Shown piece after piece: positions 32,138 to 40,265 of a stretch of 51,403 nucleotides of DNA; the first letter of the stretch is position 1; each line of letters begins with the position of its first letter. The stretch covers positions 1 to 51,403 of the forward strand of contig CAMJWJ010000006.1 of the NCBI GenBank assembly GCA_946409435.1. Reading direction: 5' to 3'. Under the pieces are notes generated by a model. The model had not been told where the DNA came from, ran no database searches, and saw nothing but the letters and a program-made list of their open reading frames with translations. Position numbers and translations under genes: made by a program. This DNA comes from an uncultured Prevotella sp. (lineage in GTDB: Bacteria; Bacteroidota; Bacteroidia; Bacteroidales; Bacteroidaceae).

Positions 32138-34591
32138 TCACCTCATTTTCTGTCCCTGTACGTTGTAGCGGATACCGTCCTGCTCAATGACGAGGCTTCC
32201 GTTATCCAGGAACTTACGGGCTTTATTTGTATTGTTAACGTTGACCATGGTGATGCCTGAAGATGTGCCGTTGTCGACGGGAACCTTGATGAGCATGTCG
32301 TAGATGCGTGCACCGCCGTTGGCTTCGTTCTGCTGGAAGGTGATGCTACGTACCTGGATTCTGTCTTCTTCGCTTGTCAATCCGGCTGACTCCAGTATGT
32401 CGTAGCTTCCGTATGCACCCTTCTTGTATTTCTCCGTGGTGACGCTCTTTGTGGTGCCGTTGGCCATGGTATAGCTGATCTTATACTGTCGGCCACCTGT
32501 GAAGAACAGGTTCACCTTCAGCTCCAGCACACCCTCGTTAAGTTTGATGGTAAAGCCGCCGTTGCTCTCGCCCATGCACAGAGCACCCTTGCCAAAGCCC
32601 GATGCCGACTCTTCCTTCTCAGGGTCGATGGTCGTTGCACTTTTGTCGCCCTGAATCAGTGTGAGCATTGACTGGAGGTCTGATGGCAGCTCCGTCTCAG
32701 CATCCTGGAAGGGATACCAGTCGCCGGTGATGATGCGGAAGGGTCGTACGACGTTGATGCTGCCCGATGTGGCGACAGGTTTCACGCCTTCGCTCTCGTT
32801 GCCCGATACGGTCACCTTGAACGTGCAGCTGGTCTGCGGTGTGCCGCTGATGGTCAGCGTGTTTCCGCTGGTGGCATAGGTCAGTCCTTCGGCCAGTCCT
32901 TCAACAACGGCATGGTTGCCAGCCTCGCTCCACTGGTAGACGATGTCGACAATGGCATTGCCGTCAACGACCTCCTGCACGGAGTTGGTCGTGATGCAGG
33001 TCAGCACGATTTTCTCGGGGATGGTGTATTCCGAGGGTACGCCGTCAAGCTCGTAGGCTCCGAAGTCGGGAGCCGCGTCGTTGAAGGGGATATAGATGTC
33101 GTCGGCCGTGATATACTCCAGGCCGGCAACAGCACACTGCTCCTCGGTCATCTTGCGCTTCGGCGTGAAGCCGATGACGGGCATGCCCATATCCTTGAAG
33201 ATGCTGCCAGGCTTCAGCCGTGCAAAGTTGTTGTTGGGCAGCGAGCCGTCTGACTCACGTTCAGCCATGAAGTCTGAAACGCTCAGCGACAAGAACTCGC
33301 CCGAATGGTCTTGTGTCGCTGGGGTATAGTCTGCGCCGTCGGGCTTGTAGCTCTCCTTGATTGGACTACAGCCGTCGATGGTTGTCCATGAGTTGTAGGT
33401 CGTGCCTTCTGTCGGATCCTGATAGCCTTCCTTGTCGGGCGAGAGAAACTCATGGTTGCCCACGTTATGGCCACTCTTCTGGGCCGTGGCACCCCAACCG
33501 ATGCAGTTGTGGATGTCCATCGTGCCATACTTGAACTCCGTCGGGAAACGGTAGTTGAACTCATTGCCCCATGCCACACAGTTGAGGATGTACATGCCCT
33601 CGTAGGCATTGTTCTGGTCGAAGCCCTTGTGCAGGTTCTCGAAGGCTACACAGTTTGTCACCACATGGGCACCCACCGACTGGTCAAAGGCTGCGCCGCC
33701 GGCACTACCGCCACCGCCCAGCTTGAAGCCGTTGCCGTTCTTGCCCTCCTTTCCCTCTCGGGTGTAGCCGGCATGCCAGGCCCAGCAGTGGTCGATGACT
33801 ACGGGGTGATAGACCATGTACAGGTCCCAGTTGTCGTCGCTGTTGGTCCACCCGCGACAACCGTGGAACTCGGTGCCTGGACCGGGGAACAGCTTGCAGG
33901 CGAATCCGTCGGCATCGCCGCCGTCATCGCTGCCGTTATAGCTGCGCGAGTCGTAGTTCTCGTACGAGTCGCAGTTGATGATTTTGTTATAGCGGCAGTA
34001 GGTGTAGCCCGGGTTGAACTGGGGCGTACCGCTGATAGGGAACGACTTGGTCTCCTCAATCGAGAAGTCCTTGAACATACCGATTTGCAGACCTGTGTCG
34101 TTGTTCCAGCGGAAGGTGCAGCGTTCCACGATGTTGTACGACCCTTCTATCTTCATGCCGTTGTCCTCGGCGTTCTGAAGCACCAGACCGTAGAAGGTCC
34201 AGTAGTTGGCCAGATGGTTCACATAGATGCAGCGCCCCATCTTGAAGGCCGACTCCGTGGTGTGTGCCATTGCCGAGCCGTCGATAATCACTTTGCCCAC
34301 GGCATCTTCGGGCCATGCACGCAGTTCGCAGCGCTGGTCGGCGCTGGTGTTTAGTGCAGGTATCTTGATGCGCTCGCTGATGGTGTACATTCCCTCGTGT
34401 ACCAAGATTCGGTCGCCGGGCTGGACCATTTCCATGGCCTTGTGGATGGTCAGCAGCGGTGACGCTTCATTACCAGGGTTATTGTCGTTACCCATGGTGC
34501 TGACATGGATATCGGCGGCTGAGAGACTCATTGCTGCCATCAGTGACAGCCCGCAGGCTATCGTTCTCAGAAGTAGATGTTGTTTTATCAT
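32138..34591 (-). CDS. Secreted PL9-type pectate lyase (right-handed β-helix)
   Basis: Secreted polysaccharide lyase of 817 residues cleaving polygalacturonate or a related uronate polymer. The signal peptide ends near MSLSAA. The helix starts with IHVSTMGNDNNPGNEASPLLTIHKAMEMVQPGDRILVHEGMY. The PL9 active-site belt is recognisable: DGGDADGFACKLFPGPG, WTNSDDNWDLY (calcium Asp ligands) and GNGFKLGGGG (catalytic Lys). Residues 560-640 look like an Ig-like domain, then a carbohydrate-binding-like region. The C-terminus LVIEQDGIRYNVQGQKMR resembles the short sorting tails of Prevotella secreted proteins. No SusCD pair is near, so it is a lone secreted enzyme. Confidence 0.88.
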   Translation of the reverse strand: MIKQHLLLRTIACGLSLMAAMSLSAADIHVSTMGNDNNPGNEASPLLTIHKAMEMVQPGDRILVHEGMYTISERIKIPALNTSADQRCELRAWPEDAVGKVIIDGSAMAHTTESAFKMGRCIYVNHLANYWTFYGLVLQNAEDNGMKIEGSYNIVERCTFRWNNDTGLQIGMFKDFSIEETKSFPISGTPQFNPGYTYCRYNKIINCDSYENYDSRSYNGSDDGGDADGFACKLFPGPGTEFHGCRGWTNSDDNWDLYMVYHPVVIDHCWAWHAGYTREGKEGKNGNGFKLGGGGSAGGAAFDQSVGAHVVTNCVAFENLHKGFDQNNAYEGMYILNCVAWGNEFNYRFPTEFKYGTMDIHNCIGWGATAQKSGHNVGNHEFLSPDKEGYQDPTEGTTYNSWTTIDGCSPIKESYKPDGADYTPATQDHSGEFLSLSVSDFMAERESDGSLPNNNFARLKPGSIFKDMGMPVIGFTPKRKMTEEQCAVAGLEYITADDIYIPFNDAAPDFGAYELDGVPSEYTIPEKIVLTCITTNSVQEVVDGNAIVDIVYQWSEAGNHAVVEGLAEGLTYATSGNTLTISGTPQTSCTFKVTVSGNESEGVKPVATSGSINVVRPFRIITGDWYPFQDAETELPSDLQSMLTLIQGDKSATTIDPEKEESASGFGKGALCMGESNGGFTIKLNEGVLELKVNLFFTGGRQYKISYTMANGTTKSVTTEKYKKGAYGSYDILESAGLTSEEDRIQVRSITFQQNEANGGARIYDMLIKVPVDNGTSSGITMVNVNNTNKARKFLDNGSLVIEQDGIRYNVQGQKMR

Positions 34592-34614
34592 ATTAGTGTA
34601 GTTTGGAATTTGTG

Positions 34615-34622
34615 CAAAGTTA
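34615..34622 (-). promoter_or_regulatory. -7 box of the PL9 gene
   Basis: TAACTTTG followed by CACA on the minus strand, 23 bases before the ATG at 34591. Confidence 0.65.
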
Positions 34623-34715
34623 TGTTTATTTTTTCAATTCTCCAAGCTTTTTCCGCTTTTATTATAAGAAAAAGTTTGTTTCAAAAATCTTTCATCAACG
34701 GTGTAATGTCACATA

Positions 34716-36188
34716 TTACCTCTGTCTCCCCCTCGCAACATGTTTGCGCCCTTCAGTGACGACGATACCCTTGGTGGGGGCGTACAGCCGCTGGCCTGCG
34801 AGGTTGTAGGCCGGCAGGGCTGTGGCGTTGGCGGCAGGGACGACGATGGCTGCTGGAGAGAGGGAGGCCTCGAACTGAATCTCCTGAGAGGGGAGGATGG
34901 CAGGGCTGACGATATGAAGGTCGTCAGGATTGGTCAGGGGGGCTGCTATCTCTATCCATTGCTCCTGGCCGGGGAGCAGCAGCCGCAAGGATGTGGTCGA
35001 GGTGGTGGTGCCTACGGCAAACCATGCATCGCGGTAGATGGGGGCGATGCCGCTGTTGGTAACGAGCAGTCGGGTGGTGATGCCGTCGGTCTGGCATTCC
35101 TTTACCTTAAAGCGGTAGCCGGTGGCCATAGAACCCTCGCGGAAACGGGCGGCGGTGCCATAGTTGCTGCCAGGTGCATCGTTGGCTATCATAAAGGTGA
35201 TGTGGTATTTGGCGGCTTGCTCCTCCCAGGTGTGGCCGTACATGCCGGCAGGGTTGAGGAAGTTCTTCTGGTCGCTCGACTTGTAGTAGCTGATCTCACC
35301 GCCACAGACGCCCTGCTGCCAGCGGGTGCCTTGTCCGATGGCGTTCCAGTACTCCTCGTTGTAGCCGTCGGCAGTGCCTATCTCGTGGTCTTTGTGCATG
35401 AACGAGTCGTCAAAGAGTCCGAAGTCCAGTGCCATCAGCGACTCATCGTCGACGACGGGTGAGTACTCGTCGTCGCTGGCATCAATGGAGACGAGCCAGG
35501 GCAGCCCGTCGGCAACATTGCTCATGTGGAGGAAAAACTGCTTCTGGAATGCCTTCGACGGGAAGTTGACGCCAAACTGTAGCGCGGTGCCATAGATGTG
35601 GTACTCCGACCAGTGGCCAAAGCCTACCTCAAGGAAGGCTAGACGCGGGTCGTGGGCATAGCGTGAGGCAAAGTCGGCATAGAACTGCAGGGTGAACCGC
35701 TGCAGCTCGGCGTTGCTCCAGTCGGCATAGTAGGTGGGACCGTCGCCGCCGGGATTGCTGGAATAGGTCTCGTGGTAGTCGGGCCGTTGTTTGATGTATT
35801 GCGGCACGGCCGTGGTACCCTTCTTCCCGTCAACGTCGGTTCCCGAGGGATACTCGTAGCGGAAGCGGGCCACCAGCTGGTGGCCGCGGCCGGCGACGTC
35901 GTTCAGCAACTCGTCGAACGATGACCAGTCGTAGTCGATGGTGCCGTCGTCGCTACAGCCCTTCACCACCTTGCAAGGCAGGCAATAGCTGAATTCCAGC
36001 TGTATGCTCTCGCCATAGGTGGCATGGCGGTCTTCGGCCTCGTCGGGCCAGAGTACAAGGCCGGTCATGGGCTGCGGATGGGTAAGCTGTCGTGACAGGG
36101 CTACGCTCTGCCACGTCTGGGCCTTCACGCCTGTGGCTGTCAGCGCAAGGGCAATAAGCCACATCGTCATCGTTTCTACTCGCTTCAT
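34716..36188 (-). CDS. Secreted DUF4832/DUF4874-type protein, putative glycoside hydrolase-like
   Basis: Secreted protein of 490 residues. I take ATG 36188 (MKRVETMTMWLIALALTATGVKA-Q), since the upstream in-frame extension overlaps the -7 box. The body has PMTGLVLWPDEAEDRHATYGESIQLEFSYCLPCKVV, FDELLNDVAGRGHQLVARFRYEYP, LQFYADFASRYAHDPRLAFLEVGFGHWSEYHIYG and LFDDSFMHKDHE, the TIM-barrel-like pattern of DUF4874 followed by DUF4832. The C-terminus LPAYNLAGQRL-KGIVVTEGRKHVARG is a typical T9SS-like sorting tail. It probably acts on polysaccharide, together with the neighbouring lyase, but no activity is known to me. Confidence 0.8.
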   Translation of the reverse strand: MKRVETMTMWLIALALTATGVKAQTWQSVALSRQLTHPQPMTGLVLWPDEAEDRHATYGESIQLEFSYCLPCKVVKGCSDDGTIDYDWSSFDELLNDVAGRGHQLVARFRYEYPSGTDVDGKKGTTAVPQYIKQRPDYHETYSSNPGGDGPTYYADWSNAELQRFTLQFYADFASRYAHDPRLAFLEVGFGHWSEYHIYGTALQFGVNFPSKAFQKQFFLHMSNVADGLPWLVSIDASDDEYSPVVDDESLMALDFGLFDDSFMHKDHEIGTADGYNEEYWNAIGQGTRWQQGVCGGEISYYKSSDQKNFLNPAGMYGHTWEEQAAKYHITFMIANDAPGSNYGTAARFREGSMATGYRFKVKECQTDGITTRLLVTNSGIAPIYRDAWFAVGTTTSTTSLRLLLPGQEQWIEIAAPLTNPDDLHIVSPAILPSQEIQFEASLSPAAIVVPAANATALPAYNLAGQRLYAPTKGIVVTEGRKHVARGRQR

Positions 36189-36212
36189 CGTCGTTGTGTT
36201 GTGTTTTGGCTG

Positions 36213-36220
36213 CAAAGTTA
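36213..36220 (-). promoter_or_regulatory. -7 box of the DUF4832 gene
   Basis: TAACTTTG followed by CAGC on the minus strand, 24 bases before ATG 36188. Confidence 0.65.
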
Positions 36221-36262
36221 CTAAAAAATACAAAAAATATTATTATTTTGCGACATATTTAT

Positions 36263-36270
36263 TACCTTTG
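36263..36270 (+). promoter_or_regulatory. -7 box in front of two small ORFs
   Basis: TACCTTTG followed by CATC, 27 bases before the ATG at 36298. It is divergent from the DUF4832 promoter. Confidence 0.6.
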
Positions 36271-36297
36271 CATCCAGAAACAACCCTTAAACAACAC

Positions 36298-36372
36298 ATG
36301 ATGAAACTAAAATGGAAATGTAAAGGGCATAGTCATCAGGAACGGTCGCAAGGTCGTACGCTAAAATACTGA
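36298..36372 (+). CDS. Possible 24-residue basic peptide
   Basis: A short ORF, MMKLKWKCKGHSHQERSQGR then TLKY, 27 bases after a -7 box and 25 bases before the next small gene. It could be a leader or a true micro-protein. Only position and promoter support it. Confidence 0.3.
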   Translation: MMKLKWKCKGHSHQERSQGRTLKY

Positions 36373-36397
36373 ACATTATAACTTAACAAACACAGCA

Positions 36398-36571
36398 ATG
36401 AAGAAAACATACGAGAACCCCATCCTACACATCGTCCGTCTGCAACACCCGACGCAGCTGCTACAGGGCACCACGACGCGGGGCTTGTTCAGCGACGATA
36501 CGCCCACCAGCGGCTGGGGTGCCGGTGGCGCCTCCTCTCGCCAATTCGGGTGGGACTACGATGAGGAATAG
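36398..36571 (+). CDS. 57-residue MKKTYENP-type Prevotella small protein
   Basis: A small protein starting MKKTYENPILHIVRLQHPTQ, with LLQGTT next and a Gly/Ser/Asp-rich tail ending FGWDYDEE. I recall many Prevotella and Bacteroides genomes with 50-70 residue proteins of this plan: MKKxYxxP, a hydrophobic β-like stretch, then LLxGS and an acidic, glycine-rich end. Several often lie near cell-surface or secreted-protein genes. There is no known function. LLQGTT followed by a Gly-rich tail is reminiscent of processed peptide precursors, but nothing for maturation or export is adjacent. It probably shares the transcript that begins near 36276. Confidence 0.65.
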   Translation: MKKTYENPILHIVRLQHPTQLLQGTTTRGLFSDDTPTSGWGAGGASSRQFGWDYDEE

Positions 36572-36643
36572 GCGGCAGTATCCTGTTTGTGCAAGAAGTA
36601 TGGCTGGAGTTGTACACTTCTTACCGTGATTTTTTTATTTTAC

Positions 36644-36715
36644 TGCACCTCTGCACCCGTCGTCATAATCTGCTGACGACCAGTCGGTTAAGTGGGTGCA
36701 GATAGGGTGCAGTGG
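36644..36715. repeat. Large interrupted inverted repeat (TGCACC words)
   Basis: ACTGCACC + TCTGCACCC at 36644-36660 pair with GGGTGCAGA at 36696-36704 and GGTGCAGT at 36708-36715. The loop is 35 bases. It is noncoding. Confidence 0.75.
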
Positions 36716-36796
36716 TGACAGATATTGCCGAAATTTAACATTTCAGACCCCTATTTTTGTACGTCCGCTGGCGTTTCCTCAGTGAGAGATAGCTTC

Positions 36797-36860
36797 ATTC
36801 CCACCGTGGGAAAATTTTATTCCCACCATGGGAAAATTTCATTCCCACCGTGGGAAAATC
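36797..36860. repeat. Three 22-bp palindromic tandem units (TTCCCACCGTGGGAA)
   Basis: Units start at 36797, 36819 and 36841. Each is TTCCCAC-N-GTGGGAA (centre C; the middle unit has CCATGG) flanked by AAT-rich spacer. Confidence 0.9.
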
Positions 36861-36961
36861 CACGGCTTGTGTGGAAACTGGAATAAATGGCCTGACGACC
36901 CTTATGCTTTTAATTGTGTTTCGGCCAAAAAACAGGCTTTTTTTGCTGTTTTAGCCCCGAT

Positions 36962-37032
36962 TCTGTCACTTCTGCACCCAATCTGCTCCGCCTAACTCAT
37001 TGATAGTCAGCGAGTGTTGCAGAAGTGACAGA
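36962..37032. repeat. 15-bp perfect inverted repeat, 41-base loop
   Basis: TCTGTCACTTCTGCA at 36962-36976 and TGCAGAAGTGACAGA at 37018-37032. The arm shares GTGACAGA with 36716-36723, linking it to the repeat at 36644. Confidence 0.85.
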
Positions 37033-37087
37033 TTTGCAGCAAAAATAAATTCTTGGTTATCGCAACGGATTCCACAAGAACAAGTCG

Positions 37088-37228
37088 ATGGAGAAGCAGC
37101 CAGAATCCGAAGAGGATCTGCTGGAACACCGCACCGACGGCACGGATGCCTTCGATACGCTGTATATCGGCTGCGAGAAGTTCCCGCAGCATGACATATA
37201 TCCTGTTACCTTGGGAGGCATTGTGTAG
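37088..37228 (+). CDS. Possible 46-residue ORF or gene remnant
   Basis: ATG 37088 opens a frame reading MEKQPESEEDLLEHRTDGTD and ending in IYPVTLGGIV. Composition and codon pattern look coding-like, but there is no promoter near and no family that I recognise. It may be the 3' remnant of a larger gene at the edge of the mobile region. An antisense -7 box (TATCTTTG, 37304-37297) and a perfect 10-bp inverted repeat (37308-37317 with 37325-37334) lie to its right. The rest of the gap to 37444 is short CTTA and CTTG tandem words. Confidence 0.3.
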   Translation: MEKQPESEEDLLEHRTDGTDAFDTLYIGCEKFPQHDIYPVTLGGIV

Positions 37229-37444
37229 TTTGGAAAAGGGCAAAAAAAACACCTGATAGTTTGAATTGCTTCAGGGACTACCAGGACTGAACGATGCAAA
37301 GATAGGTATTTTATTTGAAACTTCCAAATAAAATGCTTGCTTTCTTACTTACTTACTTACTTTTTTAACAATTCGCCTGTCAATCAGCATTATTTAATGC
37401 TTTTTCCTTACTTACTTTCTTAATTAATTGCTTGCTTGCGCTAA

Positions 37445-38134
37445 TTATATGCACATGATTTTACTGCATTCGTCACCTACATGGTCAAGGCCATAAACAA
37501 GTTTAGGACCATCAATGCCCATCCAGCCGAACAACATCAGCATCCTAGCATAATTCCGTAAAGCATAGTTCGTATCTATACTTATTGGCCTACCAAAACA
37601 GATAGGCTCATGGTGTGCTATCCTGTTACGGATATTGTTGATATGGTCTAACTCCTGAAAGATCCTAGAGTTGTCTATCTGGTTTTGCGGAGTAGACCGT
37701 GGCTTGTTTGGAAAAATATTCAAGAGGCAACGTCCTCCTAAGCGGTATTGTACATTGTTGAACATGTATTTCCAAACGCCGAACTCCATCTGTGAGAGGA
37801 GCTTTGAATGACTGTAATCATTATTATTCATCAAATCATCGTAAGCTTTCTTGATGATTTTCTTGGTTCCTGCGGCTCGTCCATCAGAAGCGAATGCTCC
37901 ACCCGGCATAACAAAGTCACGCAGCCAGTCATTCCCCCAGTGCCGTTTCATCTCCTTGTCTATCTTATTGCGGAAGGCTACCTCGAAACAGCTAATCATG
38001 GTAAACATCTGCTGAGAGAGCGTCAGGTTATGACGGTAGAGAGTCATAGCCCTGCGGGTATCATTATTACAGGCCACAAGATATTTCCTCATGCGGTCTG
38101 ATGATATGATATCTTCAAATTCTGTGTACTTCAT
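37445..38134 (-). CDS. Abi-family (AbiD/AbiF-like) HEPN protein
   Basis: Abortive-infection-like protein of 229 residues. Signature features are YLVACNNDTRRAMTLYRHNLTLSQQMFTMISCFEVAFRNKIDKEM, SQMEFGVWKYMF and the HEPN RNase motif RNRIAHHEP near residue 185 (R-x4-H). Relatives are phage-defence RNases or parts of tRNA- or RNA-targeting systems. I use ATG 38134: the upstream ATG at 38155 overlaps the -7 box TAACTTTG, which leaves exactly eight bases to this ATG. No partner toxin or antitoxin is adjacent. It lies next to an integrase and so is probably element-borne. Confidence 0.85.
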   Translation of the reverse strand: MKYTEFEDIISSDRMRKYLVACNNDTRRAMTLYRHNLTLSQQMFTMISCFEVAFRNKIDKEMKRHWGNDWLRDFVMPGGAFASDGRAAGTKKIIKKAYDDLMNNNDYSHSKLLSQMEFGVWKYMFNNVQYRLGGRCLLNIFPNKPRSTPQNQIDNSRIFQELDHINNIRNRIAHHEPICFGRPISIDTNYALRNYARMLMLFGWMGIDGPKLVYGLDHVGDECSKIMCI

Positions 38135-38142
38135 TGCGACCG

Positions 38143-38150
38143 CAAAGTTA
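38143..38150 (-). promoter_or_regulatory. -7 box of the Abi gene, eight bases from ATG
   Basis: TAACTTTG on the minus strand, eight bases before ATG 38134. It overlaps a would-be upstream start codon, which decides the start and predicts a leaderless mRNA. Confidence 0.7.
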
Positions 38151-38222
38151 CTCATTTTTCTTCAACAGACCAACAAATCAAAGAAAAAACGCTAAATAGC
38201 ATTGCAATTTACAGAAAATTTG

Positions 38223-38230
38223 TATCTTTG
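38223..38230 (+). promoter_or_regulatory. -7 box of the small acidic gene
   Basis: TATCTTTG followed by CGCT, 24 bases before ATG 38255. Confidence 0.6.
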
Positions 38231-38254
38231 CGCTCGAAATCTGAATCAGGCTAT

Positions 38255-38578
38255 ATGAGACAAGGCATAGAATACTCAGCGGATGAACTTATTGAGTTAT
38301 CCACATTGCATGACAGAACGAAAGAAGCAGCTGAACAGCTGGAAGAATCATTCATGGACATTCTGGAGGAGCTGAAGCTGACAGAGAAGGAGGTGCTGTT
38401 TACATTGGCACGGGTGACTGACTCCTTCATTAGAATGCATGAGGACTATAACTTCAACCCGGACAACAGACTGGATGCAGAAGCGGCATTCAATGATTAT
38501 CTCATTGCCTGCCGGGACATCACCTTTGGGGATGATGATAATGGTGATTTTGAAGAAGATGACCCTAGAGGCAGCTGA
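38255..38578 (+). CDS. Small acidic helical protein, unknown function
   Basis: A 107-residue soluble protein starting MRQGIEYSADELIELSTLHD. It is largely α-helical (KEAAEQLEESFMDILEELKLTEKEVLFTLARVTDSFIRMHEDYN) with a strongly acidic end (FGDDDNGDFEEDDP). I start it at ATG 38255 because the earlier in-frame TTG lies inside the promoter. It is divergent from the Abi gene. I do not recognise the family. Acidic proteins near phage integration genes are sometimes DNA mimics or regulators, but nothing here proves it. Confidence 0.65.
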   Translation: MRQGIEYSADELIELSTLHDRTKEAAEQLEESFMDILEELKLTEKEVLFTLARVTDSFIRMHEDYNFNPDNRLDAEAAFNDYLIACRDITFGDDDNGDFEEDDPRGS

Positions 38579-38589
38579 TTTCCCGCTGA

Positions 38590-39024
38590 TTTCCCATTTC
38601 TTCAGATAAGTCTATTATTCTCACTCCTGCAAAGGGAGAACAGCAGAAGGATGATGCCTACTTCGATAAAATCTATGTGGCATTCTGGGATGGGTTCAAC
38701 AGACATACGGGAAAACTGCCACGACCCATTGTTGACAAGATAGAAGTATTCGAGGACTTCACGGTCAACTATCCGCCGTACTCGTTGCGTATAAACGTAA
38801 ATGATGAATTGGACGAGCAGGGCTATCCGCTCAAATATACGCATGAGATAGACACGAAGAAGAAATATTCCTTCTCGTTCTTCGCCGAGGAAATCCCTGA
38901 CCCCCATGCACTGTTTTACATCGAAGGGAAAAAGTACATAGCAGAGAAAATAACTGCGACCTTCCATGAGGATACAGGAAAGTCGCAGCTGTTGAAGGGC
39001 CAGTTCTACCTTGTCGTGGAATAG
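38590..39024 (+). pseudogene. Probable 5'-truncated phage-type gene
   Basis: The frame is open from 38590 to the stop at 39024 and reads like protein throughout (FPISSDKSIILTPAKGEQQ, YFDKIYVAFWDGFNRHTGKLPRP, IVDKIEVFEDF, LFYIEGKKYIAEKITATFHE). It contains no ATG; the first usable start is GTG 38677, in the middle of a conserved-looking segment. So either the gene has lost its beginning or it uses a rare start. It ends seven bases before the convergent integrase. The C-terminal β-rich part, with KKYIAEKITATF, reminds me of a phage structural or attachment protein, but I cannot name the family. A remnant left at an integration boundary is my preferred reading. Confidence 0.5.
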
Positions 39025-39031
39025 CAGCTGG

Positions 39032-40180
39032 CTATTTGAGACCCTTGAGCTTCATGGTGACGTTCTTCTCGACGTTGGACTTCAGAATCTTGCCGTAAAT
39101 CTGAGTGGTGGTAATGTTCTTGTGGCCGAGCATACGCTTCAGGTTCTCAATGGGTATGTCGTAGCTCAGAATCAGCGTGGCGAAGGAGTGACGGGCGATG
39201 TGGCAGGTCACCTTCTTGTTGATGCCCAGACGCTCCCTGAGGATGTCGAGGTAGTCATTGATCTTCTGATTGCTGATGTGGGGCAGCTTGTAGTTGTACT
39301 TCTTCAGCACCTCCATGGCAGGGGGTAGGATGGGGGTGAAGAAGTTGCTGCCGGTCTTCATGCGCGAGCCGTCGATGTAGGTGTAGTCGGTGTGCTCTTC
39401 GGTCATGGTGTTGAATCGGAATGCGGACATGTCACAGTAGGCAAGGCCGGTGTAAGCCATGAAGACGAAGAGGTCACGGGCACGGTCGATACGGCCAGTG
39501 CACTCGGCCTCACGTATCTTTACCAGTTCGTCCTCCACAAGGGGAACACGCTCCTTGTTGCTACCCTTGGGGAAACGGACGTACTCGTAGGGGTCGGAGG
39601 AAATCATCTCCAAGCGCCACAGGATCTTGGTGTACTTGCGGACTTTCTTGTGGTAGCCGTTGATGGTGTAGTCGCTCTTGTTGTTCTGACGACGGAGCCA
39701 GGCATCAAAGGCAATGACGTTGGCCTTCGTCAGGTCGGCAAAGGTGTTGAGGATGCCTGAGGCTTCTACGGCATTGAAGACTACATTGTGGTCCTTGACG
39801 GAATTCTTGGCGAGGCCTTCCTGCTCTAAGTGCTCACGGCAGAACTCAACGAAACTCTGACGGAGGTCGTTGCCGTTGTAAAAGTGAGATTTGTCAGTAT
39901 TGGCAGTTACGGCATCTTCCATAGTATGGTTATTGAAATTCTCAATGGTCATATCCTCATTGAGTGTTTCCATCGCCCGGATAATGCTCTCGTAATACTT
40001 AATTTTTGTACGAACATTAACACTCTGGGCCAGTACCTCCCAATCATCGGGGGTAGCAGTTCCAACAGTTACCCACTTGCGCTGAGTCCATGTGAGATAA
40101 ATCTGAAGCTCAACTTTTCCAACTCCAGTCTTCTTGACTGTTCCCTTGCGGTCATAGACCACTTTCACTCTTTCTTTCAT
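39032..40180 (-). CDS. int: Tyrosine recombinase (integrase)
   Basis: Site-specific integrase of 382 residues with three parts: arm-binding N-terminus (VKVVYDRKGTVKKTGVGKVELQIYLTWTQRKWVTVG), a SAM-like core-binding domain (about 110-210), and the catalytic domain. Catalytic residues visible: Lys in SRMKTGSNFF, HIARHSFATL (His and second Arg), LGHKNITTTQIYGKI (second His and the Tyr nucleophile). The first catalytic Arg is absent: YTGLAYCDMSAF stands where TGLRxSE is usual, as in CTnDOT-type recombinases. It is read leftwards, with a gene-poor control region upstream. Confidence 0.95.
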   Translation of the reverse strand: MKERVKVVYDRKGTVKKTGVGKVELQIYLTWTQRKWVTVGTATPDDWEVLAQSVNVRTKIKYYESIIRAMETLNEDMTIENFNNHTMEDAVTANTDKSHFYNGNDLRQSFVEFCREHLEQEGLAKNSVKDHNVVFNAVEASGILNTFADLTKANVIAFDAWLRRQNNKSDYTINGYHKKVRKYTKILWRLEMISSDPYEYVRFPKGSNKERVPLVEDELVKIREAECTGRIDRARDLFVFMAYTGLAYCDMSAFRFNTMTEEHTDYTYIDGSRMKTGSNFFTPILPPAMEVLKKYNYKLPHISNQKINDYLDILRERLGINKKVTCHIARHSFATLILSYDIPIENLKRMLGHKNITTTQIYGKILKSNVEKNVTMKLKGLK

Positions 40181-40265
40181 TTTTAAGTTTTTTTAAGGCA
40201 GACAGATGTCGTTTCTGAAAGATAAGAGCGGCAAACCATCCATTTCTCACGTCATAAATCGAGAT

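Noticed and set aside
37007..37252. 81-residue minus-strand ORF behind a -7 box at 37304-37297
   Set aside because: Hydrophobic stretches arise opposite a more protein-like plus-strand frame at 37088-37228; evidence is too balanced to call it a gene.
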